NCBI RefSeq assembly: GCF_011316935.1
Contig: NZ_WLYS01000004.1
Span: 372,001 to 436,000 of the forward strand
DNA length: 64,000 nt
Direction of reading: 5' to 3'
Source: Sphingobacterium chungjuense
GTDB taxonomy: Bacteria; Bacteroidota; Bacteroidia; Sphingobacteriales; Sphingobacteriaceae
This document shows positions 17,058 to 25,283 of this stretch, piece after piece; positions within the stretch are counted from its first letter, which is position 1, and every line of letters starts with the position of its first letter. A program made the position numbers and the translations under genes. Under the pieces are notes generated by a model. It searched no databases and was not told the DNA's origin. It worked only from the letters and a program-made list of their open reading frames with translations.

Positions 17058-18251
17058 TTAACCGCCTAATACTTCAGATACTAGATCTGCTGCTTCTTTC
17101 AATGCGATTGCAGAGTATACTTTCAAACCAGATCCGTCGATTAGTTTTTTAGCTTCTTCTGCATTCGTACCTTGAAGACGAACGATGATCGGCACTGGAA
17201 TATTTCCAATTTCTTGGTAAGCATCAATCACACCTTGAGCAACACGATCACAACGAACGATACCACCAAAAATGTTAATTAAGATTGCTTTTACATTCGG
17301 GTCTTGAAGGATGATATTGAATCCAGCTTTTACGGTTTCCGCATTTGCAGTACCACCAACATCCAAGAAGTTAGCTGGCTCACCACCTGCTAATTTAATG
17401 ATGTCCATTGTCGCCATTGCCAAACCAGCACCATTTACCATACAACCAACGTTACCATCTAATTTCACGTAGTTCAAGTTTGATTTACCAGCTTCTACTT
17501 CGGTAGGATCTTCTTCTGAAAGATCGCGCAAAGCAGCAATGTCAGCGTGGCGGTATAGGGCATTTTCATCCAAATTCACCTTGGCATCTACCGCCAATAT
17601 TTTGTCATCAGATGTTTTTAGTACAGGATTGATTTCGAACATAGATGCATCGATAGCATCATACGCTTTGTACAATGCTGCTACAAATTTGATCATGTCT
17701 TTTTGCGCAGCACCTGATAAGCCTAAATTGAATGCAATTTTGCGAGCTTGAAAACCTTGCAAACCTACTTTAGGATCAATTTCTTCTTTGAAGATAAGGT
17801 GTGGTGTTTTCTCCGCCACTTCTTCAATATCCATTCCTCCTTCGGTAGAGTACATGATCATATTACGACCAGAAGCACGATCCAAAAGAACAGACATATA
17901 GAACTCTTTTGTTTCACTTTCTCCGGGGTAGTATACATCTTGTGCGACAAGCACTTTGCTCACTTTCTTTCCTTCTGGGCCTGTTTGAGGAGTTACCAAC
18001 TGCATTCCAATGATATCGGTAGCACGTTGTACGACCTCATCATGGTTTTTAGCCAATTTCACTCCACCACCTTTTCCGCGGCCACCAGCATGAATTTGGG
18101 CTTTGACAACCACCCAGTCCGAATTATACTCTTCTTTCAATCTCTTTGCAGCATCTAAGGCTTGCTCAGGGGTTTCGGCTACAATACCTTCTTGTATGCG
18201 TACTCCGAAACTTTTAAGTATTTCTTTTCCTTGATATTCGTGAATATTCAT
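17058..18251 (-). CDS. sucC: Succinyl-CoA synthetase (ADP/GDP-forming) beta subunit
   Basis: 397 residues, usual length. An N-terminal ATP-grasp domain begins 'MNIHEYQGKEILKSFG', with 'KAQIHAGGRGKGGGVKLAK' for nucleotide binding. The C-terminal CoA-ligase domain has 'NFLDVGGTANAETV' and 'INIFGGIVRCD'. With the alpha subunit it makes succinate and ATP/GTP from succinyl-CoA in the TCA cycle. The open frame extends to 18347, but the conserved N-terminus begins at ATG 18251, so I use that. sucD is not adjacent, so the two subunits are encoded apart in this genome. The gene is divergent from the LolD-type ATPase. Confidence 0.96.
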   Translation of the reverse strand: MNIHEYQGKEILKSFGVRIQEGIVAETPEQALDAAKRLKEEYNSDWVVVKAQIHAGGRGKGGGVKLAKNHDEVVQRATDIIGMQLVTPQTGPEGKKVSKVLVAQDVYYPGESETKEFYMSVLLDRASGRNMIMYSTEGGMDIEEVAEKTPHLIFKEEIDPKVGLQGFQARKIAFNLGLSGAAQKDMIKFVAALYKAYDAIDASMFEINPVLKTSDDKILAVDAKVNLDENALYRHADIAALRDLSEEDPTEVEAGKSNLNYVKLDGNVGCMVNGAGLAMATMDIIKLAGGEPANFLDVGGTANAETVKAGFNIILQDPNVKAILINIFGGIVRCDRVAQGVIDAYQEIGNIPVPIIVRLQGTNAEEAKKLIDGSGLKVYSAIALKEAADLVSEVLGG

Positions 18252-18376
18252 TGATTCAATATTTCCAGTAAAAGTAGTTTTTTTATTTGTAAGGGGCAAG
18301 TTATTGTTATGTAAACGACAATTTTGACAAGCTAAATTGCGAATCATAATCTAGCTATTTTGTGTAACTTCGCTCT

Positions 18377-19033
18377 ATGATACTACAGGCCAAAGACATT
18401 TTTAAGACGTATGGCGAACTCCAAATATTGAAAGGCGTAAGCCTTGAAGTACAGAAGGGAGAAGTCGTATCAATTGTGGGCGCTTCTGGAGCTGGAAAAA
18501 GCACGCTATTACACATCATCGGTACGCTCGACACACCAGACAAAGGCTATCTATCACTCAATGGACAGGAACTCCACAAATTAAACGAGAAAAAATTAAG
18601 TGATTTTCGCAACCGCAACATTGGGTTTGTGTTTCAGTTTCATCATCTACTACCAGAGTTTACCGCTTTAGAAAATGTATCCATTCCAGGATATATTGCA
18701 GGAGCTCCGCAAAAAATGGTGGAGAAACGAGCGCTGGAGTTATTGGAGCGTTTGGGCGTGGCTGATCGCGCGATGCACAAACCGAGTGCATTATCTGGTG
18801 GAGAGCAACAACGCATCTCGGTCGCCAGAGCATTAATCAATAACCCCGCAATCATATTAGCCGACGAACCTTCTGGGAATCTCGACTCGGAAAATGCAGC
18901 TTCATTGCATCGCCTCTTTTTTGATCTTCGCGACAGCATGCAACAGACCTTCATCATTGTAACACACAATGAAGAACTGGCTAGCATATCTGATCGCACC
19001 ATCCATATGCGAGATGGGTTGATCTACGAATAA
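18377..19033 (+). CDS. lolD: ABC transporter ATP-binding protein, LolD type
   Basis: 218 residues forming a single nucleotide-binding domain. Walker A is 'GASGAGKST' (Lys41), the Q-loop '[17 protein letters not shown]' carries the pattern typical of LolD/MacB-like ATPases, the signature is 'LSGGEQQR', Walker B is '[12 protein letters not shown]', and the switch His is in 'VTHNEEL'. In this family it powers a membrane subunit that releases lipoproteins from the inner membrane. No permease gene is adjacent, so the partner is encoded elsewhere, and the exact substrate is inferred from subfamily resemblance. A short gap (11 bp) leads to the next gene, suggesting co-transcription. Confidence 0.88.
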   Translation: MILQAKDIFKTYGELQILKGVSLEVQKGEVVSIVGASGAGKSTLLHIIGTLDTPDKGYLSLNGQELHKLNEKKLSDFRNRNIGFVFQFHHLLPEFTALENVSIPGYIAGAPQKMVEKRALELLERLGVADRAMHKPSALSGGEQQRISVARALINNPAIILADEPSGNLDSENAASLHRLFFDLRDSMQQTFIIVTHNEELASISDRTIHMRDGLIYE

Positions 19034-19044
19034 TCAAACTATTT

Positions 19045-19503
19045 ATGTCCACCATTTTACTTACGTACGGTACAAGACCTATTGCGCAGCGCATTATCAA
19101 GTTGTTAAATACAAAGCATCAGCTGATTCTTGCGACCAATGAGGAAATTCCCTCCGTGTTATCGCACGCATACAAATCCATACCTAATCCTGCCAATCCA
19201 GTCTTTGCGCACGAAATGTTGAAAATCTGTTTGGATCAGAGCATTGATCTGGTTTTACCACTGGGTGAATCTGAGATAGCAGTGTTGGGCCCATCGACAA
19301 TCTTATTTGAAGAATATGGCATTTCCATCCTTCTACCTTCGATGAATCCTCAGCTAGAAATTGCTAAGCAAGTTCCATCCGAAACGCCATTACAAGTTGT
19401 ACAGAACGGTAAATCTTTATTAGACGAGAGCCAATCACCTGATGCTATAGAAAATGGTGTGTATGCTGTGGTAGGTAATAATTGGCTTCCAGTCATCATC
19501 TAA
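19045..19503 (+). CDS. Conserved protein resembling the N-terminal (pre-ATP-grasp) domain of ATP-grasp enzymes
   Basis: 152 residues. The start 'ILLTYGTRPIAQRIIKLL' and the later 'DLVLPLGESEIAVLG' resemble the Rossmann-like pre-ATP-grasp domain of carbamoyl-phosphate-synthetase-like ligases. However, the protein ends where the ATP-grasp domain should begin, and no ATP-binding motif follows. It is therefore either a stand-alone domain or the remnant of a longer enzyme. It lies 11 bp after the ABC ATPase and 9 bp before an HAD-like gene that also lacks a key catalytic residue. I do not know its function. Confidence 0.65.
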   Translation: MSTILLTYGTRPIAQRIIKLLNTKHQLILATNEEIPSVLSHAYKSIPNPANPVFAHEMLKICLDQSIDLVLPLGESEIAVLGPSTILFEEYGISILLPSMNPQLEIAKQVPSETPLQVVQNGKSLLDESQSPDAIENGVYAVVGNNWLPVII

Positions 19504-19512
19504 CTCGTATCT

Positions 19513-20052
19513 ATGAAAATCATAAATCCTGCAGCAGATAAGCAACTCTATTTATTTGAGGTGGATGATGTGTTGTATCCCAAGCGTGATTACGTATTAC
19601 AAATCTATTATCTATTTGGTCAGTTTGTAGAATTTACCGAATCTAAACCCATTGCGGCAGCGATCACGCAATTTATGAAAGAGCGTTTCGAAGCCGACAA
19701 CATCACTGGACTGCTACAGGCAACGCAAAAGGAATTTGACCTGTTAGAAGATTACGCTGAAAATTTTGAACGTCTGCAAGCGAACGCACATTTGCCGTTA
19801 AAACTCTTGTTATTCGAAGAAACAAAAGACACTTTTCAAACACTAACACAATTAGGCAAGAAAATAGCAATCTTGACAGCAGGAAATCCCGTGTTACAAT
19901 TAAATAAATTAAAACATGTGGATTGGGCCGGTTGGGATCGACAAATCAAAATATTTTTTACAGACGAATTGGTTTTCAGAAATTTAGACCCTTTTTCTTA
20001 TATTGCCAGTGAGTATGGTCTGGATAAAGCAGCGATTGAATATATCCGATAG
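19513..20052 (+). CDS. HAD-like protein with altered catalytic motif I
   Basis: 179 residues. The N-terminal 'LYLFEVDDVLYPKRDY' aligns with motif I of pyrimidine-nucleotidase-type HADs ('FDLDNTLYP'), but the nucleophile position is Glu16 instead of Asp. The second Asp (Asp18) is kept. A helical cap (about 30-115), 'KKIAILTAGNP' as motif II, and 'IFFTDEL' follow. Glutamate cannot easily form the usual aspartyl-phosphate, so the protein may be catalytically inactive or changed in chemistry. It closes a tight three-gene run (18377-20052). Confidence 0.7.
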   Translation: MKIINPAADKQLYLFEVDDVLYPKRDYVLQIYYLFGQFVEFTESKPIAAAITQFMKERFEADNITGLLQATQKEFDLLEDYAENFERLQANAHLPLKLLLFEETKDTFQTLTQLGKKIAILTAGNPVLQLNKLKHVDWAGWDRQIKIFFTDELVFRNLDPFSYIASEYGLDKAAIEYIR

Positions 20053-20097
20053 CGTTTGGTAGACCATCAATAGCGCTTATTATTTAAGGATATTGTC

Positions 20098-21807
20098 ATG
20101 GATAAAGTATCATATTTCGAATTGAGGTCTGCGTCAGCAGCATTCGAATGGACGTCTGTCCAAAAAGAAACCATTCACGCGATTGATAATATTACGCGTC
20201 ATGACGACGATAATAAAAATCAACATAACAATCAAGAATATCGATTTACTCAAAAATATATCACCATATTCTTAGCACTCTTTGTGGCGATATCTAGCAT
20301 TGTCACATCTTGTAGCAAAGAAATTGAGCCGACGGAACCTCCTGTCGTCCCAAGCACGCGCAGTACAGAACAACTAGTTGCCGATAGCATTTGCTATTAC
20401 TATAAAGAACAATCGTATTGGTCTAGCGCGATTGCCACTGCAAATCCGATTAGCTCCTTTACCGACCGATTCTTTGTAAGTAATGTAGACTTAATGACGA
20501 ATGCACGCCTTGCTCTTTCTCAGTTAGTCGCGCAAACGCCTGTACACGCGGGATATAATGGTGCCATAGATCGATTTTCTTACGTAGCCGAAGCTTCGTT
20601 GAGTGGTAGTAGCCTACGTGCAGATCGAGAAGACGGGTATGGCATTTATGAAACATTGGCTCGAATCAACAACGATACGATTGGCCATATTTACATCAGC
20701 CTAGCGGAAGGTGGTTCGCCCGCCGCTCGCGCTGGCATAAGACGTGGCGACAAGATTACAGGGATCAATAACAATCGAAATTTGCAAGTGCCCATCGTGG
20801 GAGGTGTAGCTCAAAACCAAACAGCAATCCTGCTCGTTAGGCAAGCTTTAGAAAGTCCGGCCTTCACGATCGAAGTAGAGCGCGAAGGTGTAACATATCG
20901 TCACAATTTACAATACGACAATTACGAAATCGACCCGCTGATAGCCGATACCATATATACAATACAGGGCCGAAGCATTGGTTATTTCGGTCTTTCTTCA
21001 TTCGAACAGACTCGAACCAGCGGCAATATTGGCACCGCTTTTAGATCGAGATTAGACGCTATATTTTCCCGATTCAATGCAGCACAAGTGCAGGATATTA
21101 TCGTTGATTTTCGATACAATATAGGTGGATATGTCCACGCGGCAGAATATGTGGCCAACCACCTGATTAACAATGAAGGTGATAGACGATTGATGTATAA
21201 GTCGGATACAAACCCCAATCTGCGCCAAGGGCGTTACGCCGGAGAGTTTGATGATGTCAACTTTTTAAAAAATACGACTCTTAATCCCCGAAAGCTTTAC
21301 TTCTTGGTGGGCAACAATACGGCGTCGGCAAGTGAACTCGTTATCAGCGCGCTCATGGCCTATTATAATCCAAACGGCAATGATGATGCAGGATCTCGCA
21401 GAATGGAGATCATTGGTACTCCATCAGCCGTGAAACCGGGCACCAACATACCAAGCACCTATGGCAAACCCATGGGCTTCTTCCCGCAAACGATCATGAA
21501 CAGAGTTGATCTATGGGCGGCGTCTTTCAAAATCATCAATGCTAGAAACTACACAGATTATTTTAATGGTATTCCTGCTACCTACCCTATACCTGTGCAA
21601 GACAACATTTTGTACAACTTTGGAGATCCGCGTGAATCTATGATATATACAGCCCTGTATCACAGCGTGAATAATTCCTATCCGATTACCTCAGCCAGCA
21701 CGGCAGCTCGTAGTGCTCGCAATCCGAGCATGAGCACAAATGGCGTAGAAATCGTAAAAGAACTACACCCCAGAAGCCCACGTGAGTTGAAGAAGTACAA
21801 ACAATAA
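20098..21807 (+). CDS. S41 family (C-terminal processing) peptidase, predicted lipoprotein
   Basis: 569 residues. A PDZ domain ('GGSPAARAGIRRGDKITGIN', about 208-230) precedes the S41 peptidase domain with 'DIIVDFRYNIGGYV' and the serine in 'VGNNTASASELVISA'. A C-terminal 'IIGTPSAVKPGTNI' region follows. S41 proteases cleave proteins near the C-terminus in the periplasm. A lipobox-type signal sequence ('IFLALFVAISSIVTSC') lies at about residues 57-72, preceded by some 50 polar residues that are atypical for an exported lipoprotein. There is no in-frame ATG/GTG closer to it. Either the true start is a rare codon, there is a frameshift near 20206 (where an ATG opens in another frame), or the extension is real. 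Confidence 0.82.
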   Translation: MDKVSYFELRSASAAFEWTSVQKETIHAIDNITRHDDDNKNQHNNQEYRFTQKYITIFLALFVAISSIVTSCSKEIEPTEPPVVPSTRSTEQLVADSICYYYKEQSYWSSAIATANPISSFTDRFFVSNVDLMTNARLALSQLVAQTPVHAGYNGAIDRFSYVAEASLSGSSLRADREDGYGIYETLARINNDTIGHIYISLAEGGSPAARAGIRRGDKITGINNNRNLQVPIVGGVAQNQTAILLVRQALESPAFTIEVEREGVTYRHNLQYDNYEIDPLIADTIYTIQGRSIGYFGLSSFEQTRTSGNIGTAFRSRLDAIFSRFNAAQVQDIIVDFRYNIGGYVHAAEYVANHLINNEGDRRLMYKSDTNPNLRQGRYAGEFDDVNFLKNTTLNPRKLYFLVGNNTASASELVISALMAYYNPNGNDDAGSRRMEIIGTPSAVKPGTNIPSTYGKPMGFFPQTIMNRVDLWAASFKIINARNYTDYFNGIPATYPIPVQDNILYNFGDPRESMIYTALYHSVNNSYPITSASTAARSARNPSMSTNGVEIVKELHPRSPRELKKYKQ

Positions 21808-21822
21808 TCTTTAACTTAGCTT

Positions 21823-22830
21823 ATGCCGAATAGTAAACCTGCTACCATAAAGGAAATAGCGAGAAAACTAAAGATTTCAACTTCGACCGTCTCCAGAGCT
21901 TTGAACAACCACCCAAGTATTGGTTTGGTTACTACAATGCGAGTAAAAGAAATGGCCGCAGAGCTCAATTACGAGCCAAACCAAACGGCGATCTTTTTTA
22001 AACAACGCAAAACATTTACCATTGGCGTTATTTTGCCCTATTTATCAGAACCATTTTTTGCAGATGCCATCGGCTCGATTGAGCAGTATGCAAGTGAAAA
22101 AGATTATACGGTGATTTTGGGTCAGTCACTGGATGATGAACAGCGCCAGCAAAAGATTGTTCAAAATTTTAAAAGACATCGGGTTGATGGACTAATAATT
22201 TCTTTAAGCAAAAACACGACTGATGTTTCCTTTATAGAAGCTTTAGGTCAAGCGAAGATTCCGGTAGTATTCTTTGATCGCGTACCTGAGCGCACCGATG
22301 TGCATCGTGTGTTTAGCGATCTATCTACCGGTATGAGAGAAGCTATTGAGGCATTTGTACAGCGAGGACACCAAAATATAGCCTTAATTAATGGGCCTGA
22401 CACGATGATCGCTTCGCAAGAAAGACTATTGAGCTTTCAGGCTGCTATGAAGGAACAAAATCTCACACCCAATGAGAACTACATCGTTAGTACCGATCTG
22501 GCTGCAGCTAGCAATGAACAAGCGATGGAAACACTGATTAATCTGCCGGAAAGACCTTCGGCAGTAGTTGCTTTTAATGACATGGTGACGCTGGATGTTA
22601 TGCGCTATTTTAGAACCAAAGGTCTAATATCAAATCAGGACTTTTTTTTCATCAGTTTTGCAAACAATCCCGGATGGGAATACATAGACAATCCGCCCAT
22701 GGGAAGTATTGAGCAATACCCTGGAAAACAAGGATTAAAGGCTGCTGAAATCTTATTTGAAGCTATAGAACAGCAAGAAGATCTACCTGCTCAAACAGTC
22801 ATATTTCCGTCTAAGTTGGCACTCACCTGA
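21823..22830 (+). CDS. LacI family transcriptional regulator
   Basis: 335 residues, normal length. The N-terminal helix-turn-helix ('TIKEIARKLKISTSTVSRAL', about 8-27) and hinge helix are followed by a periplasmic-binding-protein-like effector domain ('TIGVILPYLSEPFFADAIGSIE', 'VVFFDRVPER', 'NIALINGPD', 'AVVAFNDMVTLDVMRY'). Such regulators usually respond to sugars or nucleosides. No carbohydrate gene is adjacent, so the effector and targets are unknown. It begins 15 bp after the peptidase gene and may share its transcript. Confidence 0.93.
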   Translation: MPNSKPATIKEIARKLKISTSTVSRALNNHPSIGLVTTMRVKEMAAELNYEPNQTAIFFKQRKTFTIGVILPYLSEPFFADAIGSIEQYASEKDYTVILGQSLDDEQRQQKIVQNFKRHRVDGLIISLSKNTTDVSFIEALGQAKIPVVFFDRVPERTDVHRVFSDLSTGMREAIEAFVQRGHQNIALINGPDTMIASQERLLSFQAAMKEQNLTPNENYIVSTDLAAASNEQAMETLINLPERPSAVVAFNDMVTLDVMRYFRTKGLISNQDFFFISFANNPGWEYIDNPPMGSIEQYPGKQGLKAAEILFEAIEQQEDLPAQTVIFPSKLALT

Positions 22831-22855
22831 TAATGGAACGTGAAGTAAAGTTTTT

Positions 22856-23431
22856 TTACTGGCTCCGCAAAAATGCTATTAGCTTCTCGACTGCCACCGC
22901 ACGATGACTAATTTTATTCTTCTGTTCTGCGGTCATCTCTGCAAAAGTCTGCTCATAGCCTTCTGGTATAAAAATGGGGTCATAGCCAAAGCCAGCAACA
23001 CCACGCTCTTCCGTAATAATACGCCCTTCCACGGATCCTTCGAAGAAATGCTGTTGGCCAGCAATGGAAAGCGAAATTACGGTACGGAACCGCGCAGTAC
23101 GAAATTGATTCTCGCCCAAATTCTCCAGCACCAACGCGATGTTTTGCACCATATCTCGCGTGCCGCTATAATGTGCAGAATACACGCCCGGCTCACCGTC
23201 TAAGGCATCGATTTCTAAACCCGAATCATCCGCAAAACAGTCCATCTGAAAATGATTCACAACATAATCACTCTTTTGCTGCGCATTATGTTCAAACGTA
23301 TCACCCGTTTCCGGGATGTCTGCCGTGCAACCAATGTCTGCCAACGATAGCAAATCAAATTCTTCGCCCAACATCGCTTTTACTTCTTGAAGCTTGTGTG
23401 CATTGTTGGTCGCAAATACCAGTTTAGTCAT
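22856..23431 (-). CDS. rdgB: dITP/XTP pyrophosphatase (RdgB/HAM1 family)
   Basis: 191 residues. Motifs are 'LVFATNNAHKLQEVKAML' at the N-terminus, 'ETGDTFEHNAQQKSDYV', 'FADDSGLEIDALDGEPGVYSAHY', 'GFGYDPIFIPEGY' and 'KNKISHRAVA'. The enzyme removes non-canonical purine nucleotides (dITP, XTP) by hydrolysis to the monophosphate. I start at ATG 23431; codons further upstream would lie inside the preceding gene. It overlaps that gene's stop by 8 nt, so the two are translationally coupled. Confidence 0.94.
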   Translation of the reverse strand: MTKLVFATNNAHKLQEVKAMLGEEFDLLSLADIGCTADIPETGDTFEHNAQQKSDYVVNHFQMDCFADDSGLEIDALDGEPGVYSAHYSGTRDMVQNIALVLENLGENQFRTARFRTVISLSIAGQQHFFEGSVEGRIITEERGVAGFGYDPIFIPEGYEQTFAEMTAEQKNKISHRAVAVEKLIAFLRSQ

Positions 23432-23990
23432 TCGTAATAAATTTTTTGAATTCAAGCCAGAAGGCTTTCTTCTTCTCTACATTAGCAAACATCTCCTCGA
23501 AACTATACGTATTGAAGACGGTCGCCACTTTACCTCTCATATATTCATTATGCGGAATTAGTGGCAACAACAAAGAAGCCGGATCTACACCAAGCAACGT
23601 AATCCGAGTCGGCTGGAAGAATTGCATAATGCGCTTGAAATCGTTGGGATTGTGCGCGTTGGCTAAATTGACCACCGCCACATCAGCTACCGTAAGCCCA
23701 ACTGCCGCTAGGATTTTCTCGAAAGCATCCAATGCACCTGGAGAGAAATAATCAAAGTCGGGATAACGCAGGATAAAGAGAATACGTTTCTCGACCGATC
23801 CTTGATAAATAAACTCCTCCGGAGTACTCGCCGTGGCGACGATATTTTCCGGAGGAGTAATCAATGGTTGTGCTTGCGCCTGCTGAAAACTATTCGAAGG
23901 TTGCTCAGCGACGGTAAAATCCGCAGAGAACAACGTTTCGTTCATCAGCGCGTTAAGCGCAATGGGGTGATTTGTCAGCAGGTTGGACAT
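23424..23990 (-). CDS. Conserved Bacteroidota protein, possibly a DNA polymerase III psi (HolD)-like subunit
   Basis: 188 residues. After a short conserved start ('LLTNHPIALNALMNETLF') comes a Gln/Pro-rich linker (about 35-55). An alpha/beta domain follows ('VEKRILFILRYPDFDYFSPGALDAFEKILAAVGL', 'ITLLGVDPASLLLPL'). It ends in a Tyr-Ser/Phe-Glu-x-Met followed by Lys-rich and Trp-containing 'KKKAFWLEFKKF'. The combination of a uracil-glycosylase-like fold order and a terminal 'K-x-x-x-W-x-x-x-K' helix recalls the psi subunit of the DNA polymerase clamp loader. This is pattern-level inference only. It overlaps rdgB and lies 7 nt after the deoxyhypusine-synthase-like gene, so the three form one operon. 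Confidence 0.6.
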   Translation of the reverse strand: MSNLLTNHPIALNALMNETLFSADFTVAEQPSNSFQQAQAQPLITPPENIVATASTPEEFIYQGSVEKRILFILRYPDFDYFSPGALDAFEKILAAVGLTVADVAVVNLANAHNPNDFKRIMQFFQPTRITLLGVDPASLLLPLIPHNEYMRGKVATVFNTYSFEEMFANVEKKKAFWLEFKKFITND

Positions 23991-23997
23991 CGTATTT

Positions 23998-24978
23998 TTA
24001 TTGACCTAAGATCCAAGCAAAGATTAATGGTGCTACGATCGTAGCATCCGACTCTACAATAAATTTCGGCGTGTCGATATCTAGTTTACCCCACGTAATT
24101 TTTTCGTTGGGAACAGCGCCAGAGTACGATCCGTAAGAAGTCGTAGAATCTGAAATCTGACAGAAGTAAGACCAGAAAGGCACATCATGCCATTCCAAAT
24201 CTTGGTACATCATCGGTACCACACAGATCGGAAAATCACCGGCAATACCGCCACCAATCTGGAAGAAACCAACTCCTTTGCCACCAGAATTCTCGCGATA
24301 CCATTCGGTCAAGTAAACCATGTATTCGATACCTGACTTCACAGTTGACGCTTGCAATTGTCCCTTGATCACGTACGATGCGAAGATGTTACCTGTCGTA
24401 GAATCTTCCCAACCTGGTACCACAATAGGAATATTTTTTTCGGCAGCAGCCAAGATCCAAGAGTTTTTCGGATCGATCTCGTAATATTGTTCCAGCTCAC
24501 CAGAGCGAACTACTTGATATAAAAACTCGTGCGGAAAATAGCGCTCGCCGGCGGCTTCTGCCTTCTTCCAAGCAGCCTCTAGGTGTGATTGCAAACGACG
24601 GAAAGCTTCTTCTTCTGGAATACAAGTATCCGTAACACGGTTATAGTGATTCTCCAATAAATCCCACTCGTCTTGCGGAGTAAGATCGCGGTAGTTAGGC
24701 ACACGCTTGTAGTGCGAATGTGCTACTAAATTCATTACATCCTCTTCTAGGTTAGCACCTGTACATGAAATGATGGCAACTTTATCTTGGCGAATCATCT
24801 CCGCCAGAGAAATACCCAATTCTGCTGTACTCATCGCGCCAGCTAATGAAACCAACATCTTTCCACCTTCGTCCAAATGCGTTTCGTAGCCTTTAGCTGC
24901 ATCTACTAACGCTGCAGCATTGAAGTGAAGGTAGTTTTTCTCAATAAATTGAGAAATAGGACCTCTGTTTTTCGTCAT
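23998..24978 (-). CDS. Deoxyhypusine synthase family protein
   Basis: 326 residues. NAD-binding-type segments 'MLVSLAGAMSTAELG' and 'VAIISCTGANLEEDVMNL' match the deoxyhypusine synthase fold. Further conserved stretches are 'HEFLYQVVRSGELEQYYEI', 'IPIVVPGWEDSTTGNIFASY' and 'GVGFFQIGGGIAGDFPICVVPM'. The active-site lysine of the family, in 'KITWGK', is present as Lys298. In eukaryotes and archaea the enzyme modifies eIF5A; bacteria use EF-P and lack that substrate, so bacterial homologues have been linked to homospermidine synthesis or remain uncharacterised. A full-length, apparently active-site-intact copy is therefore notable. It heads an operon with the HolD-like protein and rdgB. Confidence 0.9.
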   Translation of the reverse strand: MTKNRGPISQFIEKNYLHFNAAALVDAAKGYETHLDEGGKMLVSLAGAMSTAELGISLAEMIRQDKVAIISCTGANLEEDVMNLVAHSHYKRVPNYRDLTPQDEWDLLENHYNRVTDTCIPEEEAFRRLQSHLEAAWKKAEAAGERYFPHEFLYQVVRSGELEQYYEIDPKNSWILAAAEKNIPIVVPGWEDSTTGNIFASYVIKGQLQASTVKSGIEYMVYLTEWYRENSGGKGVGFFQIGGGIAGDFPICVVPMMYQDLEWHDVPFWSYFCQISDSTTSYGSYSGAVPNEKITWGKLDIDTPKFIVESDATIVAPLIFAWILGQ

Positions 24979-25014
24979 GATCTATTAAAAATTTAGATGG
25001 TAAATCCTTTCTAA

Positions 25015-25022
25015 CAAAGGTA
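25015..25022 (-). promoter_or_regulatory. Candidate -7 box for the DHS-like operon
   Basis: On the minus strand this reads TACCTTTG, an exact TANNTTTG match, 37 nt before ATG 24978. Confidence 0.5.
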
Positions 25023-25112
25023 GCCTTTTTTGACGAAAAGCTAATCGCCAGTTAAAATCTCCCTGATCTACTTGGTTTGGCTCGAATATGGCTCGTATTT
25101 ACAGAGAAGATA

Positions 25113-25196
25113 TAGATTTGTGAGTATTTCAATATTGTCAACAAATCAAGCATAAAATACAAATAATACGATATAATCAGTTCATGTTTAAATTTG
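25113..25196 (+). promoter_or_regulatory. Candidate gltB promoter boxes
   Basis: TAGATTTG (25113-25120) and TAAATTTG (25189-25196) both match TANNTTTG. The second is nearer the start (25284) and lies in a very AT-rich stretch. No clear -33 TTG was found for either, so neither is proven. Two boxes could mean dual promoters, as expected for a nitrogen-regulated operon. Confidence 0.4.
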
Positions 25197-25274
25197 TATC
25201 AATATAACAAGCTAAAAAATGAAAATTGATTAAAATCATATTGTATTTATTACTATATTAGCAAACTAAATAAT

Positions 25275-25280
25275 AGAGGA
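25275..25280 (+). promoter_or_regulatory. Shine-Dalgarno-like RBS of gltB
   Basis: AGAGGA ends 3 nt before ATG 25284. A recognisable Shine-Dalgarno is rare among genes in this window. Confidence 0.5.
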
Positions 25281-25283
25281 AGT

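Larger units (their letters stand above)
24979..25283. other. Divergent intergenic region between the DHS-like gene and gltB
   Basis: This 305-bp AT-rich gap holds promoters for both directions. The DHS-side box is at 25015-25022, and gltB-side TANNTTTG boxes are at 25113-25120 and 25189-25196. No RNA gene or coding signal was seen. Confidence 0.6.
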
